Shown here one piece after another: positions 1 through 13,599 of a stretch of DNA of 64,000 nt. This DNA comes from Siphonodentalium dalli (taxonomy: Eukaryota; Mollusca; Scaphopoda; Gadilida; Siphonodentaliidae), in assembly GCA_032622095.1 (NCBI GenBank), contig CP136067.1:195882052-195946051 (forward strand), given 5' to 3'. The notes beneath the pieces are model-generated. The model ran no database searches. It saw only the letters and a list, made by a program, of their open reading frames with translations, and was not told where the DNA came from. Position 1 is the stretch's first letter. Each line of letters starts with the position of its first letter. The position numbers and the translations under genes were made by a program.

Positions 1-190
1 GGCATGGCAACTATACATATCGACTTGTCATGCGCATTCATTTCAAAGTAAACTGTACCAAAGCGTCGACGATAAACACAATTTTGTCGACCCAGCAATA
101 CATATCGATTCACACATAATAGACGTACATAATATGTAACATGGTTCCCAGTCACAACCGCAATAGGCCTATCACGTGATTATGTGTGAG
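1..190. other. No feature recognised
   Basis: Unique-looking DNA without a convincing ORF, repeat or RNA gene. Confidence 0.5.
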
Positions 191-640
191 TGCAAGCCTG
201 CAAGTAGGGTGTCTGTCATTTGCATAATGAGGTCCCCAGAGGGTGAATTTAGTGACGCTATCCCGCATAGCGGGCTAGCATCACTAAATTCACCCTCTGT
301 GGACCTCATTCTGCTTAGGGCCTCTACTGCTATGGTAGATCTAGGATCAGATTGAAGTTCCCCAGTTGAAGTTGGCGATGGTCACCCATTGGGCACCTCG
401 ATTATGGATTTTACCTTCTGCAAATTGGGGGATATAGAAACTTACCAGATGAGAAAACGTAACTAAAAACAATGTTAATTTGATACTATAGATACTTCCC
501 AAAATATGAGGCCTAAGCAGAATGAGGTCTCCAGATGGTGAATTTGGTGATGCTAGCCCGCTGTGCGGGATGGCATCACTAAATTCACCCTCTGGGAACC
601 TCATTCTGCAAATGACAGACACGCTATTTTTCAGGCTTGT
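191..640. mobile_element. Nested palindrome (foldback-like MITE, ~450 bp)
   Basis: The two ends are inverted copies of each other (about 191-327 and 505-640): CAAGCCTG and GTGTCTGTCATTTGCA on the left return as reverse complement on the right. Each arm is itself a hairpin, because GAGGGTGAATTTAGTGA at 240-256 pairs with TCACTAAATTCACCCTC at 281-297, and the same happens at 535-593. The result is a palindrome of palindromes. No coding capacity. No target duplication was resolved, so the superfamily is open. Confidence 0.75.
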
Positions 641-857
641 GTGATTGAATACAATGTGTTGGCGTATACCCATGAATGGTGTTATACTTAGTGGCAGGTC
701 AAAATAAAGAGAGAGAAAGAGAATACGCATCGTTTATTGCAACCAATGGAGACGACTAGCACCTCACACAGTCAACACAGAGTAGTCTACATTATATATG
801 GCAAGGAACGTAAGCAGAATAAAACAGGGTCATCATTTCGTTTCACGTAGAGGCACT
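641..857. other. No feature recognised
   Basis: Short spacer between two small mobile elements, with no convincing coding sequence. Confidence 0.5.
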
Positions 858-861
858 TTAA

Positions 862-1022
862 CCCTTTCAGTGCCAGGGGCCGATCTCATCGGCCCTAATT
901 TACGGTCTGTAAAATCGGCCCTAAAAAAATATAGGCGTCCTATGGTCGACTCGCATATATAAGAGAGTGCATTGGCCAGGGTATATGGGTTGATACAAAA
1001 ATCGGACATGGCACTGAAAGGG
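862..1022. mobile_element. piggyBac-like MITE flanked by TTAA
   Basis: A 161 bp element with 14-bp perfect terminal inverted repeats CCCTTTCAGTGCCA, flanked on both sides by TTAA (858-861 and 1023-1026). A TTAA target duplication next to CCC...GGG ends is the piggyBac hallmark. It is too short to encode transposase. Its interior carries half (about 934-977) of the palindromic module found intact at 13289, 13501, 17372 and 41965. Confidence 0.85.
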
Positions 1023-1026
1023 TTAA

Positions 1027-1317
1027 ACAAGTGGAAACATTGGAAACAGTAGCATTAGCTATGAAGTTGAGATAACTGGACGCTATTTTATCTAGTTTTG
1101 ACAGGCTGACTAAATGGGTTGTGGTGACATGCATTGTGCAAGTTCATTCTACGAGTAACTGGTAGTACCATATCTTGCTATTTATTTTCATATTCAATGG
1201 AAACATCTGGAAACAAATTGAGACAGTGGTCACGCCATATATATATATAAATATATATATTTTTTTAATATTTCTTCTTGCACGATGAGATTCAGAAGCA
1301 ATATATATATATATATA
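1027..1317. other. Spacer with TA dinucleotide runs
   Basis: No gene seen. It contains two short (TA)n tracts near 1236-1262 and 1301-1317 and leads directly into the 21-bp minisatellite. Its left flank differs from the left flank of arrays 2 and 3. Confidence 0.6.
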
Positions 1318-4300
1318 TATCTACCTGTATAATATCTATATATACATGTATGATATCTATATATACATGTATAATATATATATATATACATGTATAATAT
1401 CTATATCTACATGTATAATATATATATCTACCTGTATAATATCTATATATACATGTATGATATCTATATATACATGTATAATATATATATATATACATGT
1501 ATAATATCTATATCTACATGTATAATATATATATCTACCTGTATAATATCTATATCTACCTGTATAATATATATATCTACCTGTATAATATCTATATCTA
1601 CATGTATAATATATATATCTACATGTATAATATCTATATCTACATGTATAATATCTATATCTACATGTATAATATCTATATCTACATGTATAATATATAT
1701 ATCTACATGTATAATATCTATATCTACATGTATAATATATATATCTACATGTATAATATCTATATCTACATGTATAATATCTATATCTACATGTATAATA
1801 TATATATCTACCTGTATAATATCTATATCTACCTGTATAATATCTATATCTACCTGTATAATATCTATATCTACATGTATAATATATATATCTACCTGTA
1901 TAATATCTATATCTACCTGTATAATATCTATATATACATGTATAATATCTATATCTACATGTATAATATATATATCTACATGTATAATATCTATATCTAC
2001 ATGTATAATATCTATATCTACCTGTATAATATATATATCTACCTGTATAATATATATGTATAATATCTATATCTACCTGTATAATATATATATCTACATG
2101 TATAATATCTATATCTACCTGTATAATATATATGTATAATATCTATATCTACCTGTATAATATCTATATCTACCTGTATAATATATATATCTACCTGTAT
2201 AATATCTATATCTACCTGTATAATATCTATATCTACCTGTATAATATATATATCTACCTGTATATATCTATATCTACCTGTATAATATCTATATCTACCT
2301 GTATAATATCTATATCTACCTGTATAATATCTATATCTACCTGTATAATATCTATATCTACCTCTATAATATCTATATCTACCTGTATAATATATATATC
2401 TACCTATCTACCTGTATAATATCTATATCTACCTGTATAATATCTATATCTACCTGTATAATATCTATATCTACCTGTATAATATCTATATCTACCTGTA
2501 TAATATCTATATCTACCTGTATAATATATATATCTACCTGTATAATATCTATATCTACCTGTATAATATCTATATCTACCTGTATAATATATATATCTAC
2601 CTGTATAATATCTATATCTACCTGTATAATATCTATATCTACCTGTATAATATCTATATCTACCTGTATAATATCTATATCTACCTGTATAATATCTACA
2701 TCTACCTGTATAATATCTATATCTACCTGTATAATATCTATATCTACCTGTATAATATCTATATCTACCTGTATAATATCTATATCTACATGTATAATAT
2801 CTATATCTACCTGTATAATATCTATATCTACCTGTATAATATATATATCTACATGTATAATATCTATATCTACCTGTATAATATATATATCTACCTGTAT
2901 AATATATATATATACCTGTATAATATCTATATCTACCTGTATAATATATATATCTACATGTATAATATATATATCTACCTGTATAATATCTATATCTACC
3001 TGTATAATATCTATATCTACATGTATAATATCTATATCTACCTGTATAATATCTATATCTACATGTATAATATCTATATCTACCTGTATACTATCTATAT
3101 CTACATGTATAATATCTATATCTACATGTAGATATATATATTATACAGGTAGATAATATATATATCTACATGTATAATATCTATATCTACCTGTATAATA
3201 TCTATATCTACCTGTATAATATCTATATATACATGTATAATATCTATATCTACCTGTATAATATCTATATCTACCTGTATAATATATATATCTACATGTA
3301 TAATATCTATATCTACCTGTATAATATATATATCTACCTGTATAATATATATATATACCTGTATAATATCTATATCTACCTGTATAATATATATATCTAC
3401 ATGTATAATATATATATCTACCTGTATAATATCTATATCTACCTGTATAATATCTATATCTACATGTATAATATCTATATCTACCTGTATAATATCTATA
3501 TCTACATGTATAATATCTATATCTACCTGTATACTATCTATATCTACATGTATAATATCTATATCTACATGTATAATATCTATATCTACATGTATAATAT
3601 ATATATCTACAAGTATAATATATATATCTACATGTATAATATCTATATCTACATGTATAATATCTATATCTACCTGTATAATATCTATATCTACATGTAT
3701 AATATCTATATCTACATGTATAATATCTATATCTACCTGTATAATATCTATATCTACATGTATAATATCTATATCTACATGTATAATATCTATATCTACA
3801 TGTATAATATCTATATCTACATGTATAATATCTATATCTACATGTATAATATCTATATCTACATGTATAATATCTATATCTACATGTATAATATCTATAT
3901 CTACATGTATAATATCTATATCTACATGTATAATATCTATATCTACCTGTATAATATCTATATCTACATGTATAATATCTATATCTACATGTATAATATC
4001 TATATCTACATGTATAATATCTATATCTACATGTATAATATCTATATCTACATGTATAATATCTATATCTACATGTATAATATCTATATCTACCTGTATA
4101 ATATCTATATCTACATGTATAATATCTATATCTACATGTATAATATCTATATCTACATGTATAATATCTATATCTACCTGTATAATATCTATATCTACAT
4201 GTATAATATCTATATCTACATGTATAATATCTATATCTACATGTATAATATCTATATCTACATGTATAATATCTATATCTACATGTATAATATCTATATC

Positions 4301-6788
4301 TACATGTATAATATCTATATCTACATGTATAATATCTATATCTACATGTATAATATCTATATCTACATGTATAATATCTATATCTACATGTATAATATCT
4401 ATATCTACATGTATAATATCTATATCTACATGTATAATATCTATATCTACATGTATAATATCTATATCTACATGTATAATATCTATATCTACATGTATAA
4501 TATCTATATCTACATGTATAATATCTATATCTACCTGTATAATATCTATATCTACATGTATAATATCTATATCTACATGTATAATATCTATATCTACATG
4601 TATAATATCTATATCTACCTGTATAATATCTATATCTACATGTATAATATCTATATCTACATGTATAATATCTATATCTACATGTATAATATCTATATCT
4701 ACATGTATAATATCTATATCTACATGTATAATATCTATATCTACATGTATAATATCTATATCTACATGTATAATATCTATATCTACCTGTATAATATCTA
4801 TATCTACATGTATAATATCTATATCTACATGTATAATATCTATATCTACATGTATAATATCTATATCTACATGTATAATATCTATATCTACATGTATAAT
4901 ATCTATATCTACCTGTATAATATCTATATCTACATGTATAATATCTATATCTACATGTATAATATCTATATCTACATGTATAATATCTATATCTACCTGT
5001 ATAATATCTATATCTACATGTATAATATCTATATCTACATGTATAATATCTATATCTACATGTATAATATCTATATCTACATGTATAATATCTATATCTA
5101 CATGTATAATATCTATATCTACATGTATAATATCTATATCTACCTGTATAATATCTATATCTACATGTATAATATCTATATCTACATGTATAATATCTAT
5201 ATCTACATGTATAATATCTATATCTACCTGTATAATATCTATATCTACATGTATAATATCTATATCTACATGTATAATATCTATATCTACATGTATAATA
5301 TCTATATCTACATGTATAATATCTATATCTACATGTATAATATCTATATCTACATGTATAATATCTATATCTACCTGTATAATATCTATATCTACATGTA
5401 TAATATCTATATCTACATGTATAATATCTATATCTACATGTATAATATCTATATCTACATGTATAATATCTATATCTACATGTATAATATCTATATCTAC
5501 ATGTATAATATCTATATCTACATGTATAATATCTATATCTACATGTATAATATCTATATCTACATGTATAATATCTATATCTACATGTATAATATCTATA
5601 TCTACATGTATAATATCTATATCTACATGTATAATATCTATATCTACATGTATAATATCTATATCTACATGTATAATATCTATATCTACCTGTATAATAT
5701 CTATATCTACATGTATAATATCTATATCTACATGTATAATATCTATATCTACATGTATAATATCTATATCTACCTGTATAATATCTATATCTACATGTAT
5801 AATATCTATATCTACATGTATAATATCTATATCTACATGTATAATATCTATATCTACATGTATAATATCTATATCTACATGTATAATATCTATATCTACA
5901 TGTATAATATCTATATCTACATGTATAATATCTATATCTACCTGTATAATATCTATATCTACATGTATAATATCTATATCTACATGTATAATATCTATAT
6001 CTACATGTATAATATCTATATCTACATGTATAATATCTATATCTACATGTATAATATCTATATCTACATGTATAATATCTATATCTACATGTATAATATC
6101 TATATCTACATGTATAATATCTATATCTACATGTATAATATCTATATCTACCTGTATAATATCTATATCTACATGTATAATATCTATATCTACATGTATA
6201 ATATCTATATCTACATGTATAATATCTATATCTACATGTATAATATCTATATCTACATGTATAATATCTATATCTACATGTATAATATCTATATCTACCT
6301 GTATAATATCTATATCTACATGTATAATATCTATATCTACATGTATAATATCTATATCTACATGTATAATATCTATATCTACATGTATAATATCTATATC
6401 TACATGTATAATATCTATATCTACCTGTATAATATCTATATCTACATGTATAATATCTATATCTACATGTATAATATCTATATCTACATGTATAATATCT
6501 ATATCTACATGTATAATATCTATATCTACATGTATAATATCTATATCTACCTGTATAATATCTATATCTACATGTATAATATCTATATCTACATGTATAA
6601 TATCTATATCTACATGTATAATATATATATCTACATGTATAATATCTATATCTACATGTATAATATCTATATCTACCTGTATAATATCTATATCTACATG
6701 TATAATATCTATATCTACATGTATAATATCTATATCTACATGTATAATATATATATCTACATGTATAATATCTATATCTACATGTATA
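1318..6788. repeat. 21-bp minisatellite, array 1 (~260 units)
   Basis: Head-to-tail units of TATAATATCTATATCTAC followed by ATG or CTG. A second variable base gives ATATAT or ATCTAT. The first half (to about 3550) is rich in CTG variants, with almost pure CTG blocks between 2130 and 2790. From about 3600 to 6788 ATG units dominate, with a CTG unit typically every 4 to 17 units. The unit is multiple-of-three and stop-free in several frames on both strands, so very long meaningless ORFs result. The right edge abuts the microsatellite end of a Helentron/pearl-like element. Confidence 0.97.
3121..3165. repeat. Inverted unit inside array 1
   Basis: After a normal CTACATGTA the sequence runs on as GATATATATATTATACAGG, the reverse complement of a CTG-type unit, before normal orientation resumes near 3160. 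The block before it (about 2790-3120) and the block after it (about 3230-3570) share the same order of variants, including the rare CTGTATACTATC unit. A local duplication with an inverted unit at the junction would explain this. Confidence 0.75.
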
Positions 6789-7573
6789 ATTGCGATTGTC
6801 TGTCTGTCAGTGGTCTATAGAACTTCACAGGGGACCATCTAGAGGGGTATAACATGTGTAACATTTTACGAGAAAGATAATGGCGCGGGAAAGAATTTTC
6901 TAAAGTGACGCCGCTGTTGCCAGGGGCAGAACAGGGGGAGGGGCACCACAATCGATAACAATAATTTCAGGGCCGATTTAAACCAAATTCAAATTGATAC
7001 ACATTCTTCTCCATGATACAAGGAATCTTAGTGTGTGATTTAAAGATGCCAAATTGGTTTCGATTAGATGAGAGATTGGGGGGTGGGCACTCAATTTTAT
7101 AAGAATTGGTTTAGCCACCAAACTTATACAAACTCATCCACTTGGTATGAGGAGTCTAATGTTCTGGCCTAAAGCTGTCAAAGGTGGATTCATTCGAGTC
7201 ATGGGTGCACTGAAAGGGACAGGGGCACCAAATTTGATACACAACATTTTTAGCACCAATGCCCACCAAATTCATACACATTCTATCCATGATACGAGGA
7301 ATCTAATCGTGTGATTTAAAGACGCCACGTTGGAGCTGTTTGTGTGAGAGATGGTATGGGGTGCGTGGGTTGTCATTAGATTTTATAAAAAATTGTTTAG
7401 TCGCCGATTATCACCAAACTTATAAATAATCATCTCCAGGATGTCAGGAGTCTAATTGTGTGGTGGGACCATTCGAGTCAGGGGTGCACAAAGGCTGAGA
7501 GAGATACACAAATTGATATTCAATATGTTTATCGCCTATTTCCACCAGATTGATAAATATTTTTCTCCGTGAT

Positions 7574-7881
7574 CAAGCTGCAGAACAGAGTTCAGTCCCC
7601 TCGCTAAGCGATGTCTGAACGCTGCCGGATTGTGTATTTTCTTAAATAAATCTAACATGTTTTATTGAAGTGTTTTGCCAGGCACAATTCATCCTGGCTT
7701 GATCTAGACACATTTCAAATGATTATGGACACTTCAGTTTCTCAGAATAATGCAGAATGAATGGTAACCTGCAAAAGTCTCAAATAAATAAATGCGACAT
7801 TTCTTCACATTACGTGTAGGTGCGGGCAGTGGTAATTCCTGCGTAGGGGCCTGAACTCTGCGTGGAGCTTGCTCAGTAATA
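7574..7881. mobile_element. ~300 bp MITE nested in core repeat
   Basis: Interrupts a core repeat: the expected CTCCGTGATACGAGG is split between 7567 and 7885. Its ends are inverted repeats of about 28 bp (CAAGCTGCAG...CAGAGTTCAG at the left; the reverse complement of CAAGCTCCACGCAGAGTTCA at the right). The exact target duplication was not resolved. Confidence 0.65.
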
Positions 7882-8171
7882 CGAGGAGTCTAATCGTGTG
7901 GTTTAAATACGCCAAATTGGTGAGAGATATGGGGGGCCTTAAATTTGATACAAATTTGTATACTCGCCAATTTTCACCAATTATATATATATTCATCTTC
8001 ATAATGAGTCTAAGTGTGTGGCTTAATGATGTCAAAATTGGCACCGCTTGAGTCCTAAATAGGGACGGGAGGGTCACCAAAATTGATAAAAAATATGTTT
8101 AGTGCCAATTACCAAGTTCAAGTTCATACACGTTCTTCTCAACTGATACGAGGAATCAAATCGTGCGTGTT

Positions 8172-10601
8172 CATCTCCGTGTACGTGGTATCGCCAAACC
8201 CGAGGGTATCACCAAAACCAGACCATGCGGTTCCCTCAGATGAATCTATATATCTCCCAGTTAAATTGTGATATCCACTATCCAAAACATAAATTCGTAA
8301 AGCGGAATATTCCCTCAATGGGATAGCGACCGTAGCTTGCTCTCAACCCGATTAATTTAATAGAAATTCCGGCTCATTTCCGATTTTGACGTTAGGTGGT
8401 TCGTTTGAAGCATACTTATCAGCCATAGATGGGTGATAATGGATGTATCAAAAATATGTGTTAAATTAACCATACAATTGTCTAGCCTGCAGAGCGGTTC
8501 GCAAAAATACTATCTGTGTCCATGTGTGGGTACTCACCACAATTTCGGGTATAAAAGCCGCAGATTGATCTTGCGATGAGATGTCGCCAAACCAGATATG
8601 GTATGTCAAAGATGCGAATGATATAAATCACATTTTAACCGTTTCTGCTTGAAAATATCCCAATGATCATTCAGACAGGCCGGTACGTGGATCAGCTTTA
8701 GGGTGGGGTGCACGTGCAAGGGTAAAAACGTTTATGTTTGTGTTTTATGTTATAATGTCATATTAATATTATAGGCTATTTTGTGTTATTCGACTTTATA
8801 AGACCGGTACTGTACAACGAATGGAAACATTAAATCAGTGTAAATCATGAGTTATCAGAAACGTGGCTCGATGGTCCCTGTTGGGGTGGTTACCTGTAGT
8901 TTCTAAATGAACCCCTTTTTCCAATTGTTGAATATGACATCCCCTAAGTTTAGGTTTTTTTCATCTGGTGACCATTTCAGTTCACAAATTTGGCCGAAAT
9001 TATTTAAATTATCTAAATATGCGGGGTTTTTTGTCTGAAAACAAATTACACAATAAATACTAAAAAAATGGGAATCAATTTTTGGAATGAAATTTCCAAC
9101 TGATGTTGTGTCGGGCAAGACATTTCCAAATGTTGAAAGTGCTGACCGACGTATGGGGGAAGGTGTTATGTTACACCAACACACCACTTCCACATCTCTA
9201 TAAGCGAATGAGTTACCCGTCTAAGAGAACAGAACATGTGATCTTCGGATGTACCCCAGTATGCTCGTGGATATCGTGCGATGTTTTGTATCAGAATTAT
9301 CATTGCAAATTGACCGCTTGATTGCCACCACGTGCTAGTGTATACATTTGTCTCTGTTGAATGGTTTGACCCAGGTTGAGCGACACCCCAACAAAACAAA
9401 TCCTTTTCCCGAAGACAAATGCATTTACGATGCATGACACGTTATACTCATCATCAGATCTCGTGTTCGTTTTGCACGAGTGGAGCTATAATCACAATTA
9501 TCTCTGTGAACAAAGCAAAAACAGCAAGTCCACATGAAACCAATCGGGCGCGGAAGGCTCTATTATATTATAATAATCCATTAATTGGTCCCTTCAACCG
9601 GTCCCTAGCCCTTTTTTAGTATTTTGTGTGTAAATTGTTTTCAGACAAAAACCGCATATTTAGATAATTTAAATAATTTCGGCCAAATTTGTAAACTGAA
9701 ATAATCACCAGATGAAACAATCTAAACTTAGGAGTTGTCATATCCAACAGTTGTAAGAACCCGTTGTAAACTCGACGAGAACTCCAACCTAACATGGGTG
9801 TGCAAACAAAAATTACTGGAAGGGAGTGCATTAAGAAACTATAGGTGAACACCCTCAACCGGGACCTTCTAGCCACGTCCCTGCTAACTCATGATTTATT
9901 CTGATTTAATGTTTCCATTTGTTGTACGGTTCCGGGCTTAAAATGTAAAATAACACATACTAGTCTATACTATTAAATTAGAACATAAAACACAAACAAA
10001 TATACACGTTTTCACCATTGCACATGCACCCCCACCCTATAATGATCCATGTGGCGGCCTGTCCGAACGATAATTGGGATATTTTCAAGCAGAAACGGTC
10101 AAAATATGAAGTATATCATTCGCATCTTTGATATCCCAGATCTGGTTTGGCGACATATCGATCTGCGGCTTTGATACCCGAAATTATGGTGAGTATCCAC
10201 TCATGGACGCAGATAGTATTTCTGCGAACCGCTCTGCAGGCGAGTCAATTTTATGGTTAATGAAACATATATTTTCTACTGATACACGCATTATCCGTCA
10301 TCTATGGCTGATAATTATGTTTCAAACGAACTATCTAACGTCAAAAAGTGTCTACTGTTTATGATAAAATCGGAAATGAGCCGGAATTTCTATTATATTT
10401 ATCTCGGTGAAAGCAAGCTATGGCCGCTATCCCATTGAGGGAACATTCCCCTTTGCTAAATTATGTTTTGAATAGTGGATATCACCATTTAACTGGGAGA
10501 AAAATAGATTCATCTGAGGGGAAATATGTTCATTTATCAAAACCGCATGGTCTGGTTTTGGTGATACCCTCGGGTTTGGCGATACCACGTACACGGGGGT
10601 G
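8172..10601. mobile_element. Foldback DNA transposon, 2.43 kb, ~0.9 kb inverted arms
   Basis: Left arm 8172 to about 9075 and right arm about 9607 to 10601 are diverged inverted copies sharing, for example, GGTATCGCCAAACCC, TTTCCGATTTT and a long stretch around TTTGGCCGAAATTATTTAAA. The central ~530 bp is unique. Termini are CATCTCCGTGTACG and CGTACACGGGGGTG, flanked by a 5-bp direct repeat GTGTT (8167-8171 and 10602-10606). The insertion splits the Helentron-like element beside its inner microsatellite, as shown by the uninterrupted homologue near 45446. No transposase ORF is visible, so it is non-autonomous. Confidence 0.8.
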
Positions 10602-12314
10602 GTGTTAAAAAGCCACATTTTGTGATATATATATATATATATCTATCTGTATGCGTTCTATATATAACTTCACATCGTACAATCGAGATGGCACGAAGGC
10701 GGTCTAACAGGGGTTTTACGAGGAAGATAATGGTGCAGGTTATAATTTAAAAAGTGACGCTGTTGGTGTCAGGGGCAAAAAAGGGGGAGGGGCAGCAAAA
10801 CAAATTGTGAAATAGTTTTGTCGCCGATTTCCACCAAACGTATAAAATCACCTCAATGATATGGCGCCGTTCTAGTCAGGATGCATGGGAGGGGGGGGGC
10901 TCCAAAAATGATTTAAAAAACTATTTTCAGCACAGATTTCTACCAAATTGATATATTATACTTCTCCATTTTACGAGGAATATGACCGTGTGATTTAAAG
11001 ACGCCAAATTGGTGCCGTTTGGGTGAGAGATGGGGGGTCATAACTATGATAATAAATTGTTTAGTTGCCGATTACCACCAACATTATTTTATCATCTCCA
11101 TTATATCATGCATGCATGAGTCTAATTGACGTGGTTTAAATATGTCAAATGTGGCGCCGTTCAAGTCATGCATGCGGAGGGGAGTTGAACCAAAGCTGAT
11201 ACAAATATATATAGCACTAATTTCCACCAAATTCATGCACGTTCTTCTTTAATGCTACGATTAATTAAATCATATACAGTCATCTCCCAGGCCATCTACA
11301 TTTCGCTCTAAGGGGGTTTTGGCGTTCAACGGTCACAATATCGACAAATGGTGACCGAATTAAGTCACTTGAACAATTATATATTTTCAACTGTTTATAT
11401 TTATATGGGGATGGGAATCAGGGCATTCATATAATGAGCTAGCAAAACAGATGCATAGAATAAATCATTAAAATTCTACTTAATAGATACATATATTCTT
11501 GCAAACTGAGGGACCTTGAACCATCAGAGGATTGCATATTAGAAAGGCTCATGTTTATATTATAACATAATTGAGTCTGCTCCATTTAATATAATTTCCA
11601 CAAAAACGTTACAATTTGTCAAGCGATTTGGAAATGAATAGAAGGCCTGTTCAACAATAGTGGTCAAAGTGTGCAGTCAAATGTAGTTTTTTTCTGAGAT
11701 AAAAAAAAAACGGATACAGAGGATTTCTTTCATTTTAGAACAGACTGATCGCCTAATATAAACAATACAAAATATCGCTCTATGTCGGGTACATGTAGCT
11801 GCTATTCTTGCATAGCAGCATTTCTTTTAAACTGATAATAATTAGCCCGTATATAGCACCATGAACAGAGGAGCACCAAGACAATTCTTTAAATCATCTG
11901 TAACTTTTTGGAGATATGATAACCAGGTGTCCTCAAAATATTAATGTAACCCACTATATTGATTGATAAATATCTATGTAAAACCCAATTGTCGTCTTTT
12001 ATTTATGTGTTTATGATGTTCGTGTTTCACGTTATAATATCTGAAGTATACGCAGTTGTAAATAAATAAATACTTCTTTAATGGTGGGACGGATTAATCG
12101 CGATAAACAAAATGACAATCGCTCCGATCCAACAAGGTGAGCCACTACTTATATTCCATGTGTAAGAATCATGTTTTGTGATGCTATTTGGAGATACAAT
12201 TTATGAGAATACGTGCAACACTTTGAGCAAGAGTATCATCTATTCCCACCAAATATCCACAGCGTTAACGTTCAGAGGGTTTTACGTCACTTTAACCTGG
12301 GTACCCCTGCTAGT

Positions 12315-13135
12315 GTTCTATATGTCTTCTATATGCTATTTCCACCGAGTTGCGATGACGGTATTTCGGACCACCTCACCGCTTACATATAATCTGATAA
12401 ACTGTACCCGATGAACGGGATTGTGCAATGCTCGGCTGGTGTGGAGGTAGGTCAAATATTGGCCCCCATTGCATTTCGGTATAGTTTCATCATTGTGCGG
12501 TCGAGAAATCCACAGCGGTCTTGAAAAAAATCAACTTTTCTGGTTTTGCATTTTTTATGTATAGGATGCAGCAAAAAAAGGGGATAACTGGCCAAATGTC
12601 ATTAAAACATCGAGAAATCTGGTGCATACATCGAAATTGAGTACAAATTTCGGGATTGAAAAAAGACCGAACAATGATGAAACTATATATCGATCGAATA
12701 TACATGTCTCAAAATTATCGAGGCGGAAATGCCCTTAACAACGATTTTCTCAATCCCATCATTTTATAGACAAAAGACAACCTAAATCGGTTGAACAAGG
12801 ACAGGTGTTAACAATTAAATCGCAAGATAACTAGTCAGTCCAAGTGTTCATTGACCAACGGGTATGGCAAGAAAATCCTCAAATATAGATATTTAATTAT
12901 GGTAGTTACCTTTCTTAATGACAATAATCATTAAATTTCACAATAGATAGAGAATAATTAAGTCTCCTCTCATGAGCTTGAGATACGATATCATGGATAT
13001 ATGAACTGCGCTTTTGGAAAAAAAAAAATATTTTACAGAAGTTCTTGGTACCTGAAAACAGTAAATGTTTTAGATATGTTTCATACCATAAAAGTAAAGT
13101 AAATGAGATTATAATATCCAATTGGTCGATAGTTC
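12315..13135. other. No gene recognised
   Basis: AT-rich DNA between two mobile elements. Short ORFs on both strands have no recognisable domain. Confidence 0.5.
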
Positions 13136-13288
13136 ATAACCCTTTACCCAACAAAGCGGCCAAAAACGCCCAAATAAAGCTTCAACAGCCTGAAATATCT
13201 TCGGTCTGTCTCAATAACACCATACAAATATGGATATCATTGGAACCGGTTCATTAACCACATTGTGATGGTTACAGTTATGCCCTGT

Positions 13289-13357
13289 GCCAATGCATTC
13301 TCTTATATATGCGAATCGACCATAGGTCGCCTCGCATATATAAGAGAATGCATTGGC
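13289..13357. repeat. 69-bp palindromic module
   Basis: Near-perfect palindrome: GCCAATGCATTCTCTTATAT on the left pairs with its reverse complement on the right around a GACC-TA-GGTC-like centre. Both halves contain TATATAAG. The module recurs at 13501, 17372 and 41965, and as a half at 934. Confidence 0.9.
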
Positions 13358-13500
13358 CTAAACAAAATCTTTTTTAACACTTTTTACCATTTTTTCTTAC
13401 ATTCTTTAATAATTTAATAATTTTTACTTACATTTTTTAACAATTTTTATAATATTTTTCTACATTCTTTGACACTTTTATCATTTTTAATATGTGTTAA

Positions 13501-13569
13501 GCCAATGCATTCTCTTATATATGCGAGGCGACCTATGGTCGACTCACATATATAAGATAATGCATTGGC
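13501..13569. repeat. 69-bp palindromic module
   Basis: Second module of the 456 bp element. It has CTCACATATATAAGATAATG in its right half, two changes from the usual form. Confidence 0.9.
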
Positions 13570-13599
13570 ACAGGGCCGTTCTGTTGGGTAAAGGGATAA

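Larger units (their letters stand above)
6789..12314 (-). mobile_element. Helentron/pearl-like element, copy a (interrupted)
   Basis: Reads right to left from a terminal CTAGCAGGG-type end at 12314. It has ~1 kb of left-end sequence, core repeats of about 147 bp (recognisable by TTTAAAGACGCCA and CCACCAAATT), an inner degenerate microsatellite near 10640, more core repeats (6840-8166) and a CTGTCTGTC remnant at 6797-6809 that touches the 21-bp array. The same order of parts is seen in the opposite strand at 43813-47505. It carries two nested insertions (7574-7881 and 8172-10601). Tandem core repeats next to a tetranucleotide microsatellite are known from non-autonomous Helentron/DINE/pearl elements. 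No Rep-helicase gene is present. Confidence 0.75.
13140..13595. mobile_element. piggyBac-like MITE with ATAA target duplication
   Basis: A 456 bp element whose ends CCCTTTACCCAACAAAGCGG and (reverse complement of the right end) CCCTTTACCCAACAGAACGG form a ~22-bp inverted repeat. It is flanked by ATAA on both sides (13136-13139 and 13596-13599), a variant of the usual TTAA. The interior holds two copies of the 69-bp palindromic module separated by an AT-rich tract. No coding capacity. Confidence 0.8.

Noticed and set aside
1318-6788. CRISPR-like array
   Set aside because: Units are contiguous with no unique spacers and no cas genes, and the genome is eukaryotic.
3170-6820. 1,216-aa ORF made of YNIYIYM repeats (and similar ORFs in arrays 2 and 3)
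   Set aside because: The 21-bp unit is a multiple of three and lacks stops in several frames on both strands. Frames break wherever a unit is off-length, there is no start or promoter context, and the ORF simply ends in the flanking microsatellite.
7805-8080. 91-aa minus-strand ORF in the spacer, present twice
   Set aside because: Lies across a MITE and Helentron-like core repeats. Duplication at 22345 is explained by the 14.5 kb repeat, not by selection.
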